Origin: Marsupella aquatica
Taxonomy: Eukaryota; Marchantiophyta
NCBI GenBank assembly: GCA_973895155.1
Contig: OZ316891.1
Span: 28,706,001 to 28,770,000, forward strand
Direction of reading: 5' to 3'
Length of the DNA: 64,000 bases
Shown: positions 11,001 to 20,772 of the stretch, piece after piece
How the letters are laid out: each line of letters starts with the position of its first letter
How positions within the stretch are numbered: position 1 is the first letter of the stretch
Notes under the pieces: generated by a model
The model's input: only the letters and a program-made list of their open reading frames with translations
Told to the model about the DNA's origin: nothing
Databases searched by the model: none
Program-made: the position numbers and the translations under genes

Positions 11001-13980
11001 ACGGATCCCATGAGACTCGCTTTTTATGTCTCGGTCTTGAGTTTTCGGCCTCAGGCGGTTGTTGGGCTGGTTCATGGTTACAAGGCTCTGAAATGGAAGG
11101 AGTAGCCACGGCTCCCTGCTTGGCTGGAGCCGTGTCCTCCGTCTCGACGAGTTGTTCGTGCGTTTCCTCATCCCCGACAGTAGATGTACTTGGGGTGGAC
11201 TCAATGGCAGCCCTCGGGTAATTTAGGAGATGTGTTTCTCGGGTTGCTTCAACTCCGAAGACATCTTCCTCGGATAGGGACGAGATGAGTTCGATCATAT
11301 TGAGTTCCTCTTCCTCCGAGGTCTCCGAATCATATTCCTCGGGTCCTTGTGGGGTTTCTCCCTGATAATCGTCCATTGCCCAGGATACCCGTACGGTGGG
11401 TTCCCCGAACCGTAGCTCCTTCTTTCCCCAATCCGTGACTACACGGCCACCGTACAGCCACGGCCTGCCCAGAAGAACCGGATAAGAGGAGGGACGAACC
11501 GGCCTCATGACTAAGAAGTTGAGATAGAACTCTACCCCTCCCACCAGAGTGAGCACTCGTGTGAGCGTGCCTAATGGGAGGACCCTTGCCCCGTTTGCTA
11601 ATCTGATAGCTCGGGCCGTGGGTTGATACGTGAGGTATCCTAACTTGACTGACGTTTCTTCAGTCATGATGTTGACTCCCGCTCCTCCGTCTACAAGGAC
11701 CATCTTGATGGTACAGTTATTAATTTCGATCGAGATGTCCGGCGCTCCAAGGTCCTCGCATATCATGTTGCAGTCCGCACTCCCAACTCGGGGTAGTCTT
11801 CTCCTTCGGCGACCCATGAGCAACTCCCTTAGTTGTCGTCTGTACTGTGGGTTGTTCTGCAGCAGTTGCCCCACCGTCGCTGTAACCGGGCAACTCTTCA
11901 CGTCCTCCTTAATATCATAGTCCTCCTTTGTTTCTTTCGTTGGCTGCTGCTTGGCTTCCTCTTGTTTATCTTGCTTTTCTTGCTCCTGACGCCGGGCTGT
12001 CTCGGCTGCTTTGATGTCCTTATTGATTGCCTTCTGGTATTCCCAAGCTTCGTAAGCCTCCAGCTGTTTCTTTACCAATTCTTCGATGCGGGGGAAAAAT
12101 AGCTTCGGGTCGTCCCGTCGGTAGTCATCGTCCTTTTCCGGGGGTATATTTATCGCTGGCTGCACCGGAGTAGTATCTTGCTTTTTCCTCCGTTTCTCCT
12201 CCGTCTTTTCTTCCTTCCGTTCGGCCCTTGTCGACACTCGGTAGCACTCGGCCTCATCCAATGGATTAGGGTGTTCCGCCACGTCCACCAGATTCACCCA
12301 CTCGGTGTTGTCATCTTGCCATTCTACAGCAATCATTTGGACGACTGCATCGCTCGTGACTGGTCCAGCCTGGGCCGGTCTAGCCGCACTCGTTCGAGCA
12401 GCGATTAGCAACGGACAGTTGGCCGTGGAATGAGCCTCCGTTTTGCAAACTTGACATAGTGGGGTGCCTCGGCCATCTCCCTGACGTCTTGGTTCGGTGC
12501 ATTCCCTCGCAAAGTGTCCTGGCTTTTCACAGTTGTAACAAACCGGGGACCGCCAAATCCCTGGCTTAGGAGGGATGCTCGGGTTACTGATAACCTGGAA
12601 ACTCCAGCCATTACTTGGGTAGGGGTACGCAGTTCTACCCGCTAAATTACGCGGACCAACCGTTGAAATCTGGTACACGGAATCAGGAGGGTCCTCAAAG
12701 AAATACTCCGTGGACTCCGATTCGGGGCCCGGGTTGTCAACATCATCCAGCTCTACTTGGTGAACTCGGTTCTTCCACCTTGGGCATTCCTGCACCACAT
12801 GGCCGGATTGGAAGCACTTTGAACACCACGCATGGGCTCGAATCTCAGATGGCTTCTTCTTCTCCACCGGCTTCTCCGCAAGATGTACTGACAGTGCTTT
12901 GAGTCGATCCGTGATTTCGTTCAGCTTGTCTGCTTCGGCAGCCTTTGGATCTGGTATCGTTCTTCGCGCCCGGGGTTTAATCTTCCCCTCCTTCTTCACT
13001 CGTCTCTTCTTCTTTTTGCTCCGGCTTTTGCTCTCCAAGTCACTTCCTGATGAACTGGAGGTAGAGGATCCGATGCTTGAAGCTGAATCCGAACTGGATT
13101 CCGTCTCGGAGCTGGACGAGGTCGAACGATGTTTCTTCTTCTTCTTCCGTTTCTTCTTCCTCTCGTCGTCCGATTCGGAGTCACTGTCACTGAAGGTTTC
13201 GTACTTACCCTTCCTGCGGCGTGCTCGTTGGCTCCGCCGGGAGTTATAGGTGGACTCCCGGTAAGTTTCGGCGCACGCTATGGCTGCCTGCATTGAAATT
13301 GGATTATTCTGGCGTACCCAGAATTGCATATTCGTGGGCAAACCATGAAGGAACCATGTAAGCTGGAGCGCGTCTCCTGGCCTGGGCCGGATCTTGGCCG
13401 CAAGTTTCTGAAACTTCTGAATGAACTTCCGCAGGGACTCTTTTTTTCCCATGCGAAGCTGGCCAATCTTTAATAGAGAACGTTGTTCTGATCCAATGGC
13501 ATGAAACTCCTGCAGCAATGCAGCTTGGAATTGTGCCCAGGTAGTCCCGGGTGGTAACGAGTTGTACCATGGACGAGCTTCTCCCCGCATTACTCCTGGG
13601 AGGACGGTTAGCTTAATGGCGTCTTCCCCATTAGCTTTAGCAGTGGCTTCAAACTCATCCAACCATTCATCCGGATCATCCCCATGACGCCCTTTGAAAG
13701 GTCGATAATGAAATCGCGATCGTTGCGATATTTGTGGAGGCGCCTGAGCAGCGCGGGCCACCGGTGGAGCGGCTGCCATAGGTGGTGGTGGTGGTGGTGG
13801 TGGTGGTGGAACCGCAGCAGGGCCGGTCGAACCGGACCCCGAAGATCCCGGGGGTATGTTCATACGTTGGGACGATTGCGAGTCCTCCAATCCCGACGAG
13901 TCGGAGCTTGTTGTGGTTGCACTTTCTCGTTCGCTGGTCAATCTCCTCAAGTAAGCTGCTTGAGAACGAGTGACGGGCAT
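7981..13980 (-). pseudogene. Ty3/gypsy Gag-Pol polyprotein, one in-frame TGA
   Basis: One frame of 2000 codons with a single TGA at 8878-8880 (codon 1701). N-terminus with a run of ten prolines. Gag domain about 90-245, then a Ser/Lys-rich basic stretch. Three CCHC zinc knuckles lie near residues 381, 478 and 508. The retropepsin motif is LVDGGAGVN (about 760), an Asp-Gly-Gly variant of D-S/T-G. RT has the catalytic FIDDF (about 1263); RNase H begins with YVDVSG (about 1408). Integrase has its HHCC zinc site (CDLCQR about 1656), first Asp (GIDYIG about 1687), second Asp (SDRG about 1749) and Glu (AERANG about 1783). The stop falls between the first and second catalytic Asp, and the frame continues unshifted. 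A CGA-to-TGA change is the simplest explanation; recoding is possible but unsupported. The last 11 codons lie in the 3' LTR. Confidence 0.93.
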
Positions 13981-14070
13981 TTACTCATATAAATGCAATG
14001 GTTAGTACTACGTCCTGATGTATCCTGCCTAGGTGAATACGCACATGTCTCCCCTCTACGATATGTAGAG

Positions 14071-14091
14071 TGCCCCCTCCATCTAGCGCCA
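14071..14091 (-). other. Candidate primer-binding site of element B
   Basis: On the minus strand, 12 nt after the end of the 5' LTR, the sequence TGGCGCTAGATGGAGGGG begins with the TGG expected to pair with the CCA end of a tRNA. I could not identify the tRNA. Position and TGG start support the call. Confidence 0.55.
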
Positions 14092-15001
14092 AAACAAAGG
14101 CTATGTCACGTCGTAGGCTTCGGCCTTAACTCAGACTTCAGCTTAGACGGGCACATCCCTCGTAAATCTGAGGGTTCGGGCAGGAAGGGAAGCACGTAAT
14201 GCACCTTATTCTCGTAAACTAGCGCTAAGTGCGCATACTGCTAAATACGGACACCTCCTAGGTATGGTTTGTGTTCCGCTGCCGGAACGTACCCTAGTCG
14301 ATAGCAGGATCGACCCCGGCTTAAGGGCTTCTAAGCCTTCGTGCTGTCCGCCTTCGATCCGGATTCGATGATACAGGTCCTCAACCCGTGCTTGCAACCA
14401 CTTACCCGCAGGCTGCACCCTGTGCACGTCTCGGGTAGTGCGTTCGGCCCGGCGCTGCCACCCATATACGAGAAACCCACACACATATGCGCACACATGC
14501 ATACAATCTCGATTTACACGAAGGAAAAATGATGGGAAAGGATTTTTACTACAAAGGGAACATATGCGTACACTTAGTTGACACGACAGCCCTGGAATGC
14601 ACAGGTTCAAGGCCAAGGGTGCACACTACAACGGAGCCCGGCTCCGCACTCGCCCGGCAAGCTTAGTCCTACCCCCTCCCCTTGGTACTCTGTCATTCCC
14701 AGAGGTCGGGACTCCCCGCATGTCCCGCGGATATCCGACTCTGAAACTAAAAACCCCCCTGCCTCTACCGAGGGGTGCACTAAATACTAAGAGCCGAGGA
14801 ACGGGGTGTCCTCCCGCCGAAGATTCGCTGACCAAGGTCCTAACTAAGCTGACAGTCAGGCCGGAAAATGGCTGTGTCTTATTAGAAGATCCTAATCTAT
14901 GCAGGCTGGACAGCAGGGCAGCGCTGCCGTACCTAAGGCAGGTGCCTGTCCCAAGAGCCTGACTAAGCCAATCCTAATCCTAATCTATTCCTACTCCGCC
15001 G

Positions 15002-17650
15002 CTAATGCCTGGCACGCTTGCCAGAGCCGCCCGAATGGGAACGGCCATCCCGCTGCCTTCGAAGCCTGTCATTGTCCGCTTTGAGGAGCTGGACCTGGTC
15101 CAGCAGAGATTCGTTCTCTCGCCTCGCCGCGTCCGTCTCCTCTGCTGCCTCCTGACATGCCTCCTCCAGCTGCTGGGCGTCGCTCGCCAGTTTACTCGCC
15201 AGCTGGTCCTGCTTCTCGGCCTCGGTTTGGAGCCGCGCCATCTCGGCCTGCAGCGTGGCTATCTCCGTCGCGTCCCGCTGGGCTCGCTCCTCGGCCTCCT
15301 CCAGGTCTTTCTGCCAGGTGACAGCTTGTTTCTTCAAACTGTCAATCTGGTTCCGGAGTCGTGTAATCTCGGCCTCGTTCCCAGCTTTGGCCTGTTCGGC
15401 TAGGGCGGTAAGAGCGTATGCCTTTGCTAACAACTCATCGGCGGCTACAACCTTGGGTCGTAGTTGCAGAAGCTCAGCCTCTTGAGCCGCCACTTCGTTC
15501 TTTAGGTACACGGACTCCACCCGGTACCGCTCTATCCTCTGAAGGGCCTCCGACCTGGCCCGCCCTGCCTTTACGGCGGCAACCAACTCCTGATTGAAGA
15601 AATAGGCTACCTTTCGAGCCATGAACTCCCCGGTATCCCGGGCAATTTGATGAGAGAAATCTCCCAGAAGCCCGTTCAGAAACGTACCCTGTACGAAGAG
15701 TTCCGGGTGGTCCAAGTTGTGCCTGTCCGGATTTGGGTACGGGCAGACATCAACACGCGCAGGGGCCGGGGTAGTGACGTCCAGCCCTGGGGACATAACG
15801 TTGGAAGGGGCCGGAGTATCCTCCTGCAGCGATGTCCGGTTCTCCGGAATTGCCACCGGCGGGTCCTTGGGAGACCCGGGTTCGGGTAAGACCTCTGCCG
15901 TACCAACTTCTGTACTTAGCCCGGCTAGTTGGGTCGCATCAATGGTTGCGACGACCGACCCCTCCGGCGCCTCCTCGGTTACGATTACAGCTATTTGTGG
16001 AGGTGGGGTGGGTGAAGCTGGCGTGTCCACTGGACTTCGGGCCTCGGGTTGGGGCCGTCTCTCCAATGCCGGAAAAACCCACCTAGCTGGGACCAGCTTT
16101 GTAACGTTGATGCGGGGAAGGGTTCGTCGATCAAACCGGGCGTACCACTCAAGAATGATTTCGATGTGGCTAGCGAAATACGCCTTCCCGCCAATGTACA
16201 GCGTCTTCCTTCGCCGCTCCATCTCTTCATGGAATTTCTTAGCGAAGTACGACGCCCACTTCCTAGGTCAATAGTTCTCGACCTGGATGACCTGGGCGGC
16301 GGAGATCTCCCCCCGGGGTTCCATCATGTGGAGAGCGTACCTCTGGAACTCCAGCCGCTCAGCTATCTCGGGCATGAGGCAGGTCCTCATCACGAACCCG
16401 TTGTCTACTGATCCCTCTGAGGGAAAACTTGAAGATTGGTACTTGGCCCCCTTGCCCCCGGGAGCCCGTGATTCGACCCGATGGTCACCTTCGGGTAACC
16501 CGAAGATCATCTTGAGCCGTTCCTCTGTGAGGGACATATTCCTTCCCCGCAGCCGAGTCTGTTGACGTACGTCGTCATAATTCTTGACGAATTCTGTCAT
16601 GTCCTCCCCGTAGTACCTGCAAGTGTTCCAGGGGAGAGAGGCGAGGTGCTCAAATCCCTGAGTCTTCAGGTACACCGCATGCTTGGGATGGAGGATGTTG
16701 CTGTGAACGTTTTCCCCCATGCGATGCATCGTTACCTTGGCTACGGCTACCGTGGCCAACGGTAACCCGGATGCACTGGCGGATTCCTTCCTCTTCTTTC
16801 CCCGTGATTGACTCGGGGAAGGTGATACTTCCCCATCCTCCCGATCGGGCCTGGGGAGTGCCACTGCGGTTGGTAACGGGCCCGGGGCGGCCACGGTCAC
16901 CATGTTGTCTGCTGGGGCCGCTCCTGGGGTCAGAGCAGGGGGTGGGGACGATATAGTGTCGGCCCCCCGAGCGCTTGTTCCTCTGGGCCGCCTGGTCAAG
17001 GGTGGGGTAGCCTCGTCGTCATCGCTAAGATCCACAGCGTTGATGATGGAGCGTACCTGTGCTGGCTGGGTGATAGGTGGTGGGGTTTGGCTAGGCTGCG
17101 GCTGAGGCTGAAGCTGAAGCTGAGGTTGCATGGGCACGGGTACGGGTACGGGTACGGGTCCGGGTCCGGCTGAGTTGGTCATGTTGGTTGATGGCCGAGT
17201 TCCCATGAAGCTCTGTAGGTGCTGGTAGAAGTTCTCCGAAGCGAGTGCGGACGCCCTTGTCGAACGGTTGGTACTGGACTCGCCGTTAATGACTGCCCGA
17301 ACCTGGGCAGGGATGTGGTCGAAGTGATGTCGCTGCAGGTCGATTGTACCCGGGATATTGAAGACCTCGTCCGGAAGCCGAAGCAATGCTTCCCAGAACC
17401 CGATATATTTGTCTCCGTCAAAGAAGTACCCAGATACCTCAGCTGGTCGGTAAAGCTCGCTCTGAGACGGGTAGTCAAAGTTAAGGACATAGTGGTGTCG
17501 TCCTGCTAGGCGGATGGCTCTCTCGTATTCGCGTTTGATCTCGTATTGGCGCGGGTTGGCGTGTTTCAATGAATCGGCCAAGTGCCTTCCGGTAGATAGG
17601 AACTGCGTCCAGAATCGAATGGCCGAGCTGGAGAGGATCGCGTGCGACAT
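15002..17650 (-). pseudogene. LTR-resident ORF, 5' LTR copy: LPW-domain plus coiled-coil protein
   Basis: An 882-residue frame lying wholly inside the LTR, in the sense direction of gag-pol. It is broken once, by TGA at 16268-16270 (codon 461), where the other LTR reads CGA. The first 100 residues are well ordered in composition. Residues about 100-320 are Pro/Gln/Ser-rich with a PVPVPVP repeat and a basic KKRK patch. About 325-490 is the block shared with elements A and C (LPWN, then FGLPEG). About 490-685 is a Pro-rich linker. About 688-875 is a long heptad-rich coiled coil ending in a basic tail. No catalytic motif of gag, pol or env type is seen. The ATG is about 100 nt downstream of a TATA-box, so it should be the first ORF of the genomic transcript. 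Function unknown; structural, regulatory or anti-silencing roles are all possible. Confidence 0.85.
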
Positions 17651-17750
17651 TCAGAGGAGATAGTAGTGGCGACCTAGAGAGAACGAGAGAGCTGGGGTCA
17701 AAGCTGGCGCGCGGACTGATGGACTGGTGCACTACAAAGGGTTGGCTCCC

Positions 17751-17758
17751 CTTTTATA
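17751..17758 (-). promoter_or_regulatory. TATA-box of the element B LTR
   Basis: TATAAAAG on the minus strand in a GC-rich context, about 360 bp inside the LTR and about 100 bp upstream of the LTR ORF ATG. The same box is in the other LTR at 7648-7655. Transcription would start near 17725, giving a short 5' leader before the LTR ORF and placing the gag-pol ATG about 3.7 kb downstream. Confidence 0.6.
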
Positions 17759-18121
17759 CTTTGAGGGCTTGTCGATCCCCGACGTCTCCTCGACGCCCAT
17801 AGGTTGAACCGCTCACGCTTGTGGTGTACCGGCCACTCCGCCGGTCTGAGTCAGCGTGCGTCAGTGGCCGCTTCCTTAAGTTCGTTATACGGACCCGAGG
17901 GAGGGGCCCCTCCATGCTCATAACCCGGGTGTGCGAATAGCGACCCGCCGCCAGCCCGAACCTGAAGTCCCCCTTATTGCCTAATGATGTCCTACCCCTA
18001 ATGATTATCTAAATACTGTCGTTATGCTAATAATAGCGGCCTAAGACCCACCTAACGCGCGTGCCGAGCGCAGTTAGACTGAATCACTCATTAACCGCCG
18101 TACCGGCGGCGTCACATTTAG

Positions 18122-19049
18122 GATTAGGATCAGGACCAGGAGCGGCCCTGAGACTTAGCTTAGTGGGATTGCGGTTCCACTGGTAGGAGCAACACTTGTG
18201 CTCCTGCCTTGCTGTACATAGGTAGTTTCGGGCAGGTAGATTACTGTTAGGTAGATTAGGCTTACGCTGCAAAGAATTAGGCGGATCCACTACCAAGATA
18301 AGTACCTGGGCAGCGGGGAGCTCAGGGCCTCTTCCTTAGCAAGTTTTTAGTTTGCACCAGCCGGGCTGGGATCAAGTAGTAAGAGAAGCTCTCGGTTAGT
18401 CATACCGTGACCTTGTGTATATTCATGTTTCCTCATGCCTAAGAGCTAAATAGAGTTGGCCTCACGGCTTAGTTCGCAAAGCTTGTGTATGAGATGTACT
18501 GTTTGTATGGCAAGTGCATGGTATGACTCAGTCAGAAGGAGTCATTTTGCTATTTGTGTGTCGCATTAACTTGTGTGAAGAGTGCCCACATCTACCAGAA
18601 GGAAGGAAAGTAAACAAGGGAGTGAGAGTTGGATGTGTCGAGCTGAGAGAAGTCTTAGCGGCTTAACCAAGCCTATTGGGGATCATTCCAGCGGCGGAAT
18701 CCAAACATACCTAACCAGAAGGAGAGGAAGACAAGGGAAGGCCTAGATTAGGCCGGCTACGTATCTCATGACCCGATGAAGGATCTGTCCAGTATATGTG
18801 GGTAAAAGGCTAATAGTAATAGTAGGAGGAGGTTAGCAGCGTCCCATGCCGCTAAGCCGTGGAAACGGCCTCGCCAAGCGCGAAACCTGCGGGAATCGGC
18901 TTGAGCTGGGGGGTTTCTTGGGTTTAGGGAGCCATGGGACGCACCACAGGAATCAGTGTCATATAGACCTGATTGGCAGTCAAGAGATGCTTGATTGAGC
19001 AAATTTCTAGTGAGATTTAGTGGACCTGTGGGAGGCCCTAATTCAGCAT
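18122..19049. other. Stretch without a recognised gene
   Basis: Right flank of element B up to the first open codons of the methyltransferase frame. It must include sequence upstream of the methyltransferase in element G, but no gag, protease or LTR end is recognisable and every frame has frequent stops. Confidence 0.5.
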
Positions 19050-19128
19050 ATAGGCAGCATTCAGTGGTGTAATTACTAGACCTGATGATTTTATTGAGGG
19101 TAATGCGCATGCAGTAGATGTTCCACCA

Positions 19129-20229
19129 TTGGAGGAGTCTCATGAGGAGCACATCATGCGGGGATTATCTATTGGCAGTGTTGTGCCACCAGTGTGGGGC
19201 ACTGCACAGGCCTTGCCACAGGCATCAGCACGATTGGTACATGATGCATGGCATCATGCTTTTACACCACAGTCAGGAGTAGAGCAATCTATTGTAGATG
19301 GACCGGTGACTCTTTCACCATTGGATACCATTCTTTCACCAGTGTGTTGGCAGTATCCACCGGAGGGTATTTGTTTGTTGGATCTTTTTGGTGGGATTAG
19401 CACTGAATTGGCTGTTGTTCTTCAGGCAAGAATTCCTGTGCGTCGTTATTTGTATGTGGAGACAGATGAGACAGCACGGAGACTCTCATTGCAACATGTG
19501 GCTATGTTGGTGGATAGATATCCACAGTTGCTGCCAGTGGATGTTGTTCATGGTTATCAGCATACCTGCTGATATTTCATTGCTGGGGGCAGATCATCTG
19601 CATCGTGTTGGCCCCATTGATTTGGTGATTGCTGGTTGGCCATGTCAGGGCCAATCTAGAGCTGGCGTTGGATATGGACTTCATAATCCATGCTCTGCAT
19701 TGTTTTGGGAGATGTTACGGGTGTTGCGTCATCTCCAGCTACATCAAACACAGTCTCCAACATACATTTTGGAGAATGTGTCATTGTTAGGTGATGATCG
19801 TAGTCGGATTGTTGCTAGTGTTCACCAGGTGAGGTCTTGGATTGGACCTGTTGTGTTATTGGATGCTGCATGTGTGGGTTCTCGTGCACATTGTCCACGC
19901 TTGTGGTGGACTAATTTGATCCCATGTGAGGTGCTGAAGTGCGCATTTGACAGCATTCCACGCTCACCAGCCTTAGTGGTGGATGATATTTTGGATCCAG
20001 GGCGTCGTGCACAAGGTGTAATCCAACCTGATAGACCTCCATTGGCAGTGGTCAATGCAGTTGGGCGCCCACTTTGTGCATTACCCACTCTTGTAAGCCA
20101 CTCTGCTTCATATGCATTCAGAGCAGGTGGTCCTGGACTTATGTGGGACACAACTCTCCAGCAATTAGTGGAACCTACTGTTGATGAGAGAGAGCATGCT
20201 ATGGGATTTTTTACTAGCACCACTGCACT
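19129..20229 (+). pseudogene. C5 cytosine DNA methyltransferase, N-terminal and central part
   Basis: Motif I is LLDLFGGIST (about 19375). After a one-base frameshift near 19560 the frame carries motif IV (AGWPCQGQSRAG, with the PCQ catalytic Cys), motif VI (ENV), an SRAHCPRLWWTNL segment resembling motif VIII of DNMT3/DRM-type enzymes, and REHAMGF near motif IX. A motif-rich frame beside RT in the same orientation indicates an enzyme encoded by the retrotransposon. Such captures have been reported for some Ty3/gypsy and DIRS elements in algae and cnidarians. The gene is broken by the frameshift and by MULE copy 1 at 20230. The open frame extends about 80 bp upstream of the first ATG. I infer de novo-type activity only from the motif style. 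Confidence 0.8.
20220..20229. repeat. Left target-site duplication of MULE copy 1
   Basis: CCACTGCACT, repeated exactly at 26348-26357. Ten bases is within the 8-11 bp range of Mutator-like elements. Confidence 0.85.
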
Positions 20230-20378
20230 GAGGTGTTTACAAAAGGCAGTAAACAGCAAACAGAAAACTATAACAGGAACTGGTAACAGCAAAATTTCCT
20301 GTTTTGGGAGCACATTTCTCCTGGTATTGTGGCAAAATTTAAAAAACCCGTTCCTAAAATACTGATAATTATGCGATG

Positions 20379-20510
20379 CCGAATACTAGCGCCGGGAGTC
20401 TACAGGCAAAACAATCACAAACGCATCATAACGAATACTAGCGCCGGGTGTTCGAACCCAAAATAATGAAACATTAATCGCCCAAACATGCCGAATACTA
20501 GAGCCGGCCG
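20379..20510 (+). repeat. Left subterminal repeats of MULE copy 1
   Basis: Three copies of a GAATACTAGCGCCGGG unit, starting at about 20381, 20433 and 20493 (spacing 52 and 60 bp). The third is altered to TAGAGCCGG. The core TAGCGCCGGG is half of the palindrome found elsewhere in the element. Confidence 0.7.
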
Positions 20511-20772
20511 CTTCTAATGCTTTGTGGAGAAAATCACGAGAACGTAGGATTGATGTTCAGGCTGAGATCCAAGTAGAAACCAAAGATTACTAATAGTCTA
20601 AGTTCAATATCAAAGCACAGAAGTAGGACTTAACCAAGGTATCTGAGTCATAACTTCTAACGGTAAATTGAAAGAAAAGAAACCCGAGATTTTTTATTTA
20701 AGTGAAACATATTGTCCTTGATGTCCAAATATTGCTACATAGGAACACTAAAGTTTCTATTGCAATTGTAAC

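Larger units (their letters stand above)
4010..18116 (-). mobile_element. Complete Ty3/gypsy LTR retrotransposon B (14.1 kb)
   Basis: Two direct repeats (4010-8013 and 14104-18116) begin TGTCACG and end GTCACA. They flank a 6.1-kb internal region coding gag-pol on the minus strand. The 5-bp duplication TTTAG lies at 4005-4009 and 18117-18121, which proves a single insertion event. Internal order is gag, protease, RT, RNase H, integrase, the Ty3/gypsy order. The LTRs differ at roughly 30 sites by eye (under 1 percent), mostly transitions, plus indels of 3 and 6 bp, so the insertion is fairly young. The exceptional feature is the LTR length of 4.0 kb, explained by a long sense ORF inside each LTR. 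Confidence 0.95.
14104..18116 (-). repeat. 5' LTR of element B
   Basis: 4013 bp, near-identical to 4010-8013. In transcription order it has about 360 bp of putative U3, a TATA-box, the LTR ORF (17650 to 15002), about 0.9 kb without a gene, then the LTR end and primer-binding site. The 5-bp duplication follows at 18117-18121. Confidence 0.93.

Noticed and set aside
13782-13808. GGT microsatellite as an independent feature
   Set aside because: It encodes the polyproline run of the Gag N-terminus on the opposite strand.
4010-18116. Assembly duplication as the cause of the two 4-kb repeats
   Set aside because: The repeats differ at many sites and by indels, have TG...CA ends, enclose gag-pol and are flanked by a perfect 5-bp duplication.
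19129-20365. Bacterial restriction-modification methyltransferase or contaminant contig
   Set aside because: PCQ is shared with eukaryotic enzymes, the gene is joined to Ty3/gypsy RT, and the surroundings are plant-type elements and an intron-rich plastid gene.
20430-20460. tRNA gene suggested by a GTTCGAACCC-like string
   Set aside because: No matching acceptor stem, D-arm or anticodon arm around it.
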